Shown: in pieces, positions 1-5,169 of the stretch
How positions within the stretch are numbered: the stretch's first letter is position 1
How the letters are laid out: every line of letters begins with the position of its first letter
Assembly: GCA_004322325.1 (NCBI GenBank)
Contig: SCTP01000018.1
Span: forward strand, 1 to 5,169
Reading direction: 5' to 3'
Length of the DNA: 5,169 nucleotides
Source of the DNA: Gammaproteobacteria bacterium
GTDB taxonomy: Bacteria; Pseudomonadota; Gammaproteobacteria; DSM-16500
The notes under the pieces: generated by a model
What the model saw: only the letters and a program-made list of their open reading frames with translations
Database searches by the model: none
What the model was told of the DNA's origin: nothing
Position numbers and translations under genes: made by a program

Positions 1-8
1 GCTGATTA

Positions 9-647
9 CTAGCTCTCCTGCAAGCTTTTTAACAATTCCCGCATTTTGGCTTTAATCATGTCAATCGCGATCCGATTACCGCCGCCGCGGGGAACGATGA
101 GGTCCGCATACCGTTTGGAAGGGTCGATGAATTGAAGATACATGGGCCGAACGGTTTCTTCATATTGTTTTAATACACAATCAAGCGTTCTGCTTCTTTC
201 TTGAATATCCCGTTTTAAGCGCCGGATGAGGCAGATATCCAAGGGGGTTTCCATGAAGATGCGAATATCCATGAGTTCTCTCAAATTTTGTTCAACAAAT
301 ATAAGAATGCCTTCTAATACAACAATCGAATGGCCGCTGATGTGACGGGTTTCTTTTTCACGGATATGTTGAGAATGGTTATAAATCGGAATATCGACGC
401 TGTGACGTTGTTGTAATTGCGTTAAGTGTTGATAGAGTAATTCATGATCAAAGGCATCAGGATGATCATAATTAACCTTAGCGCGCTCTTCAAAGGGGAG
501 GTGGCTGTTATCTTTATAATAAGCATCTTCAGAAATGATCACGACTTGCTCTGAACCTAATTCATTCACAATCGTATTAGCGAGCAAACTTTTGCCAGAG
601 GCGGAGGCGCCAGAAATGCCGATGATGATTGTATTTTTTTTATTCAA
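9..647 (-). CDS. udk: Uridine kinase (uridine/cytidine monophosphokinase)
   Basis: This cytoplasmic enzyme of pyrimidine salvage phosphorylates uridine and cytidine to UMP and CMP with ATP or GTP. From the chosen start it is 212 residues, against about 213 in E. coli Udk. The P-loop GASASGKS is at residues 13-20. SEDAYYKD (39-46) carries the expected catalytic Asp41 and nucleoside-site Tyr44. NYDHP is at 59-63, Tyr89 and His94 lie in the nucleoside pocket, the Walker B-like strand ending LEGIL is at 111-115, and the Arg-rich lid RRLKRD is at 142-147. The C-terminal IVPRGGGNRIAID (184-196) is typical of the family. The start is a TTG at 647-645: a GAGGAG ribosome site lies 8 bases upstream, and the protein then begins MNKKNTIIIG, as in the family. 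An ATG at 725 would add 26 residues that merely re-read the upstream Smr gene in another frame. The start overlaps the Smr stop (TTGA), so translation is probably coupled. The TAG stop is 8 bases from the window edge. Confidence 0.96.
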   Translation of the reverse strand: MNKKNTIIIGISGASASGKSLLANTIVNELGSEQVVIISEDAYYKDNSHLPFEERAKVNYDHPDAFDHELLYQHLTQLQQRHSVDIPIYNHSQHIREKETRHISGHSIVVLEGILIFVEQNLRELMDIRIFMETPLDICLIRRLKRDIQERSRTLDCVLKQYEETVRPMYLQFIDPSKRYADLIVPRGGGNRIAIDMIKAKMRELLKSLQES

Positions 648-1198
648 CTCAATTTCTCCTCTGTCATTCGTTTCAATAATACATACGTCGCTCCGCGGCT
701 GCCATGAAGCGGTGCCGCCGAGCAAAAGGCTAAGATGACGTCAAGTGTGCGTAACCAGTGATTAAGTTTATTTTTTAAAACAGGCATCTGGCTATGATGA
801 CCCTTTCCATGAATAATGAGCACAACACGTATCTCATGTTGCAAACATTGTTGTAAAAACTGATCCATGGCTATTTTCGCTTCTTCAACGGACATACCGT
901 GTAGGTCTAACGTTGCTTCCACATTATATTGACCTTTGCGTAATTTGCGAAGCATTTTATCTGAAAGACTTTTATGTTTATAACTGATGGCTGTCTCCCC
1001 GCTCACAGGGGGAAGATCATGGGCATCGCTAAAATAAAAAACTTCTTCTTTTTGTGCTGTAGGTGGTGATTTAATCGATTTTTGACGGGATTTGGACGAA
1101 GTAAGGGGAATTTTATCCGAAGTAAGTAATTTGACACCTTTCATGGCATCATGAAAAGTCGTTAAATCTTCTTGGCTGATTTTCGTTTTTTTCGGCAT
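644..1198 (-). CDS. Smr-domain endonuclease, SmrA/SmrB (YdaL/YfcN) family
   Basis: This 184-residue cytoplasmic protein has a C-terminal Smr (small MutS-related) domain at about 94-178. Family members are RNA or DNA nucleases; E. coli SmrB cleaves mRNA at collided ribosomes to start ribosome rescue. Visible signatures are LDLHG (97-101), which carries the DxH catalytic pair Asp98 and His100, then IIHGKG (128-133), and the closing HGSRGATYVLLKR (165-177). The N-terminal part (1-90) is basic and low in complexity around 33-50. Its opening MPKKTKISQEDLTTF resembles the N-terminus of E. coli SmrB, a region that contacts the ribosome in that protein, which supports the ATG at 1198. The HGKG and C-terminal segments look closer to SmrA, which lacks the DLHG motif, so orthology is unsettled and no symbol is given. 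The gene leads a two-gene unit with udk. No Shine-Dalgarno site precedes its start. Confidence 0.9.
   Translation of the reverse strand: MPKKTKISQEDLTTFHDAMKGVKLLTSDKIPLTSSKSRQKSIKSPPTAQKEEVFYFSDAHDLPPVSGETAISYKHKSLSDKMLRKLRKGQYNVEATLDLHGMSVEEAKIAMDQFLQQCLQHEIRVVLIIHGKGHHSQMPVLKNKLNHWLRTLDVILAFCSAAPLHGSRGATYVLLKRMTEEKLS
656..661 (-). promoter_or_regulatory. Ribosome binding site deciding the TTG start of udk
   Basis: Read on the minus strand this is GAGGAG, a strong Shine-Dalgarno core, 8 bases before the TTG at 647. It sits inside the last codons of the Smr gene, where it encodes Glu-Glu of the C-terminal MTEEKLS. This site and the homology boundary together favour TTG over the upstream ATG at 725. 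Confidence 0.85.
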
Positions 1199-1204
1199 GA
1201 GAGT

Positions 1205-1232
1205 ATTATGGCATACTTTAGCGAAATGACAT
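1205..1232 (-). promoter_or_regulatory. Candidate sigma70 promoter for the Smr-udk unit
   Basis: On the minus strand, CATAAT (1210 to 1205) matches the -10 consensus at 5 of 6 positions. It is preceded by TGC (1213 to 1211), giving an extended -10 element. ATGTCA (1232 to 1227) matches the -35 consensus at 4 of 6 positions with a 16-base spacer. The expected transcription start, seven bases past the -10, falls on or next to the A of the Smr ATG at 1198. This is a prediction by eye only. Confidence 0.5.
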
Positions 1233-1244
1233 GTTTAATTAGTG

Positions 1245-1250
1245 TACAAT
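1245..1250 (+). promoter_or_regulatory. Candidate -10 element for hslO
   Basis: TACAAT matches the sigma70 -10 consensus at 5 of 6 positions. It would start a transcript near 1257, leaving a leader of about 13 bases that includes the ribosome site at 1260. The -35 is poor: GCGAAA at 1221-1226 with an 18-base spacer matches only 3 of 6 positions. ATGACA at 1226-1231 is a better hexamer but only 13 bases away. A weak or activated promoter is possible. Confidence 0.4.
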
Positions 1251-1258
1251 CAATCTGA

Positions 1259-1263
1259 TAGGT
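1259..1263 (+). promoter_or_regulatory. Ribosome binding site of hslO
   Basis: TAGGT holds an AGG core (1260-1262) 7 bases before the ATG at 1270. It is short but well spaced, and supports that start. Confidence 0.6.
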
Positions 1264-1269
1264 AATTTC

Positions 1270-2163
1270 ATGACCGACAATGATCTATTACAGCGCTTTA
1301 TTTTCGATAGTTTTCCTATTCGTGGTGAATTCATCCGTTTGGAAGAATCATTTCAGACGATTATTAATCAGCACGCGTATCCTCCGCCTATCCGCCGATT
1401 ACTAGGGGAAGCGTTATGTGCGGCTGGTTTATTGAGCGCTATCATTAAATTTGATGGTCGTTTAACCATTCAATTTCGCGGTAAAGGCAAGCTTAAGCTG
1501 CTGTTAGCGCAGAGTGACAACCAGTTTCAAATGCGGGGGCTTGTCAAATGGGATGGGGAATTGACGGAGGAAGAGTTTACGGAAGCTTTCCAGGAAGGGG
1601 TGTTGGTGATTATGCTGGATGCGGGCCCAAATAAAAACCGTTATCAGGGGATAGTCGCGTGGCGCGGCCATTCGCTAGCCGAATCCATTGAGGGGTATTT
1701 TCGCGAATCCGAGCAATTGGCAACGCGCATCTGGTTATCAGTGAGTGAGCAGAAAGCAGCGGGTTTCCTGCTGCAAATGGTACCAGGGCCGAGTCGCGAT
1801 CCGATGCAAGAAGAGATCATGCAGCCACAATGGCAGCATACGATAAAATTAACGTCTCAACTGAATGCAGATGCCATGTTGCATGAGGATTTTGAAACTT
1901 TACTGCGAATGCTTTATCCTACAGAAGAAATTCGAGTGTTTCCCGCCACACCGGTTACTTTTCATTGTTCATGCTCTCGCAAACGTTGTGAAGATGCGAT
2001 TTTACTGTTAGGCCGAGAAGAAGCAGAAGAAGAATTAAAAAATAAGCAAGTGATTGTGGTGACGTGTGATTTTTGTAATAAAGAATATGTGTTTGATCGT
2101 GTGGATGTCACGAAAATTTTTGAAAGTAACGATAAACCTCCGTCAAATATTCAGATACATTAG
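1270..2163 (+). CDS. hslO: Hsp33 redox-regulated molecular chaperone
   Basis: Hsp33 is a cytoplasmic, ATP-independent holdase. It is silent when reduced with zinc bound; oxidants such as hypochlorite, or peroxide with heat, form disulfides, release zinc and unfold the linker so that it binds unfolding proteins. The 297 residues compare with about 292 in E. coli. Residues 1-175 form the N-terminal domain, with family features such as FIRLEESF (21-28) and LLGEALCAAGLLSA (44-57), and VPGPSRDP (171-178) leads into the linker. The zinc switch is intact: Cys233-Ser-Cys235, then 30 residues, then Cys266-Asp-Phe-Cys269, a CXC/CXXC pair. An extra Cys240 in SRKRC matches the one in the E. coli protein as I recall it. 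The protein ends in a short polar tail. The gene is divergent from the Smr gene and 10 bases upstream of the RND adaptor, so it probably heads that operon. Confidence 0.97.
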   Translation: MTDNDLLQRFIFDSFPIRGEFIRLEESFQTIINQHAYPPPIRRLLGEALCAAGLLSAIIKFDGRLTIQFRGKGKLKLLLAQSDNQFQMRGLVKWDGELTEEEFTEAFQEGVLVIMLDAGPNKNRYQGIVAWRGHSLAESIEGYFRESEQLATRIWLSVSEQKAAGFLLQMVPGPSRDPMQEEIMQPQWQHTIKLTSQLNADAMLHEDFETLLRMLYPTEEIRVFPATPVTFHCSCSRKRCEDAILLLGREEAEEELKNKQVIVVTCDFCNKEYVFDRVDVTKIFESNDKPPSNIQIH

Positions 2164-2167
2164 AAGA
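2162..2167 (+). promoter_or_regulatory. Weak ribosome binding site of the RND adaptor gene
   Basis: AGAAGA overlaps the hslO TAG stop and lies 6 bases before the ATG at 2174. It is a poor Shine-Dalgarno match, so adaptor translation may depend partly on ribosomes finishing hslO. Confidence 0.4.
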
Positions 2168-2173
2168 TAATTT

Positions 2174-3208
2174 ATGAAAAAAAAGAAAGTGGTGATTATT
2201 GTGCTGATGGTATTGGCTATTAGCAGTTTGGGCGTGATGAAGTATCGCTCAAAATCCATGGCGGCTGATCAAGAAGCAGTTTGGGTGCAGGCGAGTCAGG
2301 TGAAAGAAACGACTTTACCTATCGACGTTCATGCGATTGGCACATTAGTCGCCCGCAGTGCTGATATTTCACCACATGTGGCGGAGCATGTGGAAAAAAT
2401 TCTTTTTCAAGATGGCGTTTTCGTAACGCAAAACACGCCGTTGATTCAGTTAGATGATGCGGTTTATAAAGCGAAATATGCATCGGCGAAGGCGCAATTA
2501 ATTTACAGTGAGAATAATTATAAGCGCATGGCTTTATTAGGAAAGGTAGGGGCGATTTCTAAGCAAGCAATCGATCAAGCCGATTCAGAATGGAAAGAAA
2601 AAAAAGCCGATGCAGAAGAAAATGAAGCGACGTTAAAAGAGATGACGTTGTATGCGCCGTTTGATGGTGTGGTAGGAAAGTGTAAAGTCAATCCGGGTGA
2701 TTATGTGACAGAAGGTCAGAGTATGGTGACGATCACGGATACGAAGCATTTGCGGGTGGAATATAATGTGCCGGAAAAATATTTACCCTTATTAAAACTG
2801 GGGCAAGCCGTCAGTATTACGACGGAAGCGTATCCTGGTAGAACTTTTGCCGGGACACTTGCTTTTATTGCGCCTACTATTAACACGGATAATCGCTCTA
2901 TTTCTTTATATGCAGAAGTCCCCAATCAAAAGAATGAGTTAGCTGCCGGCATGTTTGTGGATGTGACGCAGCACTTAGGGAGCGATCAGCGTGCATTGGT
3001 GATTCCTGCACGTAGCTTGGTACCCATGGTGGAAGGGGAGCAAGTTTATAAAATCGTAGATGGGAAAGCAGTGGCGATCTCTGTGGTAGTGGGTAGGCGT
3101 ATGGAAGATAGTGTGCAAGTAGTGCAAGGCTTATCAGCGAACGACCAAGTCATTACCGATGGTCAGTTAAAAGTGAAAAATGGTGTGCCTGTTAAGGTGA
3201 AGAGTTAA
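2174..3208 (+). CDS. RND efflux periplasmic adaptor (membrane fusion protein)
   Basis: This adaptor joins an inner-membrane RND pump to an outer-membrane channel. It has 344 residues, compact beside AcrA at about 397. An N-terminal KKKK is followed by a hydrophobic segment (6-22) that acts as a signal or membrane anchor. There is no lipobox cysteine, so unlike AcrA it is not a lipoprotein. Domains in order are: first half of the lipoyl domain (about 60-94, ending PLIQLDD), a short helical hairpin (95-156, rich in Ala, Lys and Glu), second lipoyl half (157-190, with APFDGVVG and GDYVTEGQ), beta-barrel (192-268, with NRSISLYAEV and LAAGMFVDV), and membrane-proximal domain (273-343, starting ALVIPARSLV and ending in GVPVKVKS). 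It sits between hslO and the permease, and its stop overlaps the permease start. Substrate cannot be told from sequence; multidrug or solvent efflux is the default for this type. Confidence 0.94.
   Translation: MKKKKVVIIVLMVLAISSLGVMKYRSKSMAADQEAVWVQASQVKETTLPIDVHAIGTLVARSADISPHVAEHVEKILFQDGVFVTQNTPLIQLDDAVYKAKYASAKAQLIYSENNYKRMALLGKVGAISKQAIDQADSEWKEKKADAEENEATLKEMTLYAPFDGVVGKCKVNPGDYVTEGQSMVTITDTKHLRVEYNVPEKYLPLLKLGQAVSITTEAYPGRTFAGTLAFIAPTINTDNRSISLYAEVPNQKNELAAGMFVDVTQHLGSDQRALVIPARSLVPMVEGEQVYKIVDGKAVAISVVVGRRMEDSVQVVQGLSANDQVITDGQLKVKNGVPVKVKS
3194..3200 (+). promoter_or_regulatory. Ribosome binding site of the RND permease
   Basis: AAGGTGA lies inside the last adaptor codons, with about 8 bases between its AAGGTG core and the ATG at 3208. 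With the TAATG stop/start overlap it points to coupled translation of adaptor and pump. Confidence 0.65.
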
Positions 3209-5169
3209 TGACAAATTTACCTGGGTTTTGTATCCATCGTCCTGCTTTTACCATCGTGATTAGTTTAGTCATGGTGATTATCGGTCTCATTGGTTTTATT
3301 AATCTTCCCGTCCGTTGGATTCCGAATATCAATCCACCCATTGTGACAATTGATACTCTCTACCCAGGAGCAAGCGCACATTTAGTCGAGCAAGATGTCA
3401 CCAAAGTGATTGAAGATGCTCTTTCAGGTATTAATGGCATCGAGACATTAAGTTCTAATAGCCGTGGTGGAGAGAGTCAAATTACCGTTGAATTTAAACT
3501 GGGCCGTAATATGGACGCGGCGGTAGAAGATGTACGTACAGCGGTTGAGCGCGTACGGGGTGATTTACCGACTGATGTGCAAGCACCCACAGTATTAAAA
3601 GCGGATCCGAATAACAATGCTATGATGTATATTTCTTTTGATGATAAGCATCGTGATGCACGTGAATTAAGTGATTATCTTGATAAATTTGTCATGCCTG
3701 TTTTCGAAACCATCGATGGGGTCGCGCGAGCATCGATGTATGGCAAACGTGTGTCTTCCATGCAAGTGCGTCTTGACCCTGACAAAATGGCGATTGCCAA
3801 TGTGACAGTGGATGAAGTATCGCAATTGCTACGTGATCAAAATGCTTCTGTCCCTAGCGGGCAAATTCGTGGACGTGATCGTTTCTATGATGTGATCACC
3901 AATTCAGGGTTAAACACAGTTGATCAATTTAATAATTTAATTATTCGTGATCAACAAAATCAGCTTATCCGTTTAAAAGATATTGGTGAAACAAAGGTGG
4001 AACCGGAAGATACGGATACGAGTTTTCGTGTCAATGGCAAAGCGGGGCTTGTTATTGGCATTGTGCCGCAATCGATTGCGAATCCATTAGAAGTTGAACA
4101 GCGCGTGCAAAAAGTATTAGCTGAGTTGAAGCATACTTTACCGGCTGGAATGGAAGCGAAAGCGCTTTATAATCAGGCTGATTATATTCGCGCTTCGATT
4201 CGCAGCGTTTATGAATCTTTTTTTGAAGCCGTGCTATTTGTCTGGTTAGTGATTCTGGCTTTTCTTCGTAATGTTCGTGCGACGTTTATTCCTGTTATTA
4301 CGATTCCTGTCTGTGTCATCAGTACTTTTTTCTTGTTATATGTTCTTGGATTTTCCATTAATACGATTACTTTGATGGCTTTCGTATTAGCGATTGGTTT
4401 GGTGGTGGATGATGCGATTGTGATGCTCGAAAATATCAGTCGTCATCAAGAAGAGGGATTATCTGCTTTTGCAGCGGCAATAAAAGGCAGTCGTGAAATG
4501 GTTTTCCCCGTGATTGCCATGACGCTGACACTCACGGCTGTTTATGCTCCAATTGCATTTACGCCGGGCTTATTAGGTATTTTATTTAGTGAATTTACGT
4601 TCACGTTAGCTGGCGCGGTCATTATATCCGGTATTGTCGCCCTGACATTGTCTCCCATGATGTGCGCGCGTATATTGAAAGTCTCGAATCATTCTGCTAC
4701 CTGGTTAACTTGGCTGCAGGATCGATATCAACACATGCTTGGTTTTTTATTACAAAAAAGAAAATGGGTATTAGGCAGTTTGCTTGGCGTTGCACTCATT
4801 GGTCTTGTCACTTATTATTTTTTACCTTCTGAGTTAGCTCCCAGTGAAGATATGAATGAAATTGATGTTCAACTTTCTGCACCGCGGAGCGCAAGTTATC
4901 AATATACGGATACTTATGTTCAGCAATTAGAAGCTGTCTATGCCACCATACCGGATATTCAATCCTATTTAACCATCAATTATGATGCACCTCATTCTTA
5001 TCATGTATTGCTATTAAAACCTCGTGGAGAACGGCAACATACTACTGCAGAATTGGTAGCGATGTTAACTGAACAAGCCAATATGCTATCGGGTGTGAGA
5101 GCGAGTGTTTTTACGCCACCACCGCCGCTGATCGGATTTGCAGGTGATGATGATGGTGATAGTGTTGGT
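3208..5169 (+). CDS. RND efflux permease, AcrB/HAE-1-like (3' end cut by window)
   Basis: This is a proton-driven inner-membrane efflux pump, expected to form a trimer with the adaptor encoded just upstream. The frame is open for 654 codons to the window edge; family members run about 1,020-1,050 residues, so roughly the last third is missing. It opens with the family pattern of a short amphipathic stretch, IHRPAFT (9-15), then TM1 (about 13-31). A first periplasmic porter/docking region (32-335) contains YPGAS (52-56) and DAAVEDVR (103-110). TM2-TM6 lie at about 338-487, TM7 at 519-538, and the second periplasmic loop begins at about 540. TM4 carries GLVVDDAIVMLENI (397-410), where Asp401 and Asp402 correspond to the AcrB proton-relay pair Asp407/Asp408. 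Positions 636-654 hold a proline run and then an acidic GDDDGD stretch. The ATG overlaps the adaptor TAA by one base. Exact substrate and subfamily are unknown. Confidence 0.95.
   Translation, partial: MTNLPGFCIHRPAFTIVISLVMVIIGLIGFINLPVRWIPNINPPIVTIDTLYPGASAHLVEQDVTKVIEDALSGINGIETLSSNSRGGESQITVEFKLGRNMDAAVEDVRTAVERVRGDLPTDVQAPTVLKADPNNNAMMYISFDDKHRDARELSDYLDKFVMPVFETIDGVARASMYGKRVSSMQVRLDPDKMAIANVTVDEVSQLLRDQNASVPSGQIRGRDRFYDVITNSGLNTVDQFNNLIIRDQQNQLIRLKDIGETKVEPEDTDTSFRVNGKAGLVIGIVPQSIANPLEVEQRVQKVLAELKHTLPAGMEAKALYNQADYIRASIRSVYESFFEAVLFVWLVILAFLRNVRATFIPVITIPVCVISTFFLLYVLGFSINTITLMAFVLAIGLVVDDAIVMLENISRHQEEGLSAFAAAIKGSREMVFPVIAMTLTLTAVYAPIAFTPGLLGILFSEFTFTLAGAVIISGIVALTLSPMMCARILKVSNHSATWLTWLQDRYQHMLGFLLQKRKWVLGSLLGVALIGLVTYYFLPSELAPSEDMNEIDVQLSAPRSASYQYTDTYVQQLEAVYATIPDIQSYLTINYDAPHSYHVLLLKPRGERQHTTAELVAMLTEQANMLSGVRASVFTPPPPLIGFAGDDDGDSVG

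Larger units (their letters stand above)
1199..1269. other. Divergent intergenic regulatory region
   Basis: This is the only substantial non-coding segment in the window: 71 AT-rich bases between two genes that start in opposite directions. It must hold both promoters, and the candidate elements interleave, so RNA polymerase binding in one direction could affect the other. I see no long inverted repeat that would mark a known repressor operator. ACATGT at 1229-1234 is only a six-base palindrome. I see no sigma32-type heat-shock promoter in front of hslO. Confidence 0.8.

Noticed and set aside
648..725. 26-residue N-terminal extension of uridine kinase from an ATG at 725
   Set aside because: It re-reads Smr coding sequence in another frame, does not resemble uridine kinase, and a better-placed TTG with a strong ribosome site exists at 647.
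535..738. Plus-strand open frame of 67 codons
   Set aside because: It lies antisense to the start of udk and the end of the Smr gene, both strongly supported by homology. It shows no recognisable domain and no convincing ribosome site.
1226..1231. ATGACA as the -35 box for hslO
   Set aside because: It is a good hexamer match (5 of 6), but it is only 13 bases from the TACAAT -10, and at 17 bases only a 3 of 6 match (ATCAAT) is found.
1229..1234. ACATGT palindrome as a regulator operator
   Set aside because: The symmetry stops after three bases per arm, which is expected by chance in AT-rich sequence.
2164..2173. Terminator between hslO and the adaptor gene
   Set aside because: The gap is 10 AT-rich bases with no hairpin, so read-through is expected.
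2716..2925. Minus-strand open frame of 69 codons
   Set aside because: It lies wholly inside the adaptor gene on the opposite strand, with no known family features. It is a shadow frame.

Overview
The window reads as ordinary chromosomal DNA from a gammaproteobacterium of moderate GC, mid-40s percent by eye. The evidence is close similarity, recalled from memory, to Escherichia coli uridine kinase and Hsp33, an SmrA/SmrB-type Smr protein, and an adaptor plus inner-membrane pump pair of the RND superfamily. A member of the Legionellales or a related group would fit the base composition and gene style. The sequence alone cannot settle genus, and I make no firm claim.

Layout. On the minus strand, a Smr-domain nuclease gene (1198 down to 644) is followed by uridine kinase udk (647 down to 9), overlapping by four bases (TTGA) so that udk starts at a TTG. 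On the plus strand, hslO (Hsp33, 1270-2163) is followed after 10 bases by an RND periplasmic adaptor (2174-3208). That is followed by an RND permease starting at 3208, which overlaps the adaptor by one base (TAATG) and runs open off the right edge at 5169. About 63% of a typical-length permease is present. The two gene sets diverge from one 71-base intergenic region (1199-1269), which must hold promoters for both directions. It is the only non-coding stretch of note.

Functionally, the left pair joins an RNA-cleaving Smr protein with pyrimidine ribonucleoside salvage. The right set joins a redox-activated holdase chaperone with a tripartite efflux system whose outer-membrane channel gene is not in the window. 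Tight spacing suggests two divergent operons, each probably co-transcribed.

I found no RNA genes, mobile elements, CRISPR arrays or long repeats, and no clear new system. The points most worth checking are the TTG start of udk, a promoter placement that would make the Smr mRNA leaderless, the SmrA-like protein with an intact DLHG motif, the Hsp33/efflux operon, and an acidic loop in the pump at the right edge.
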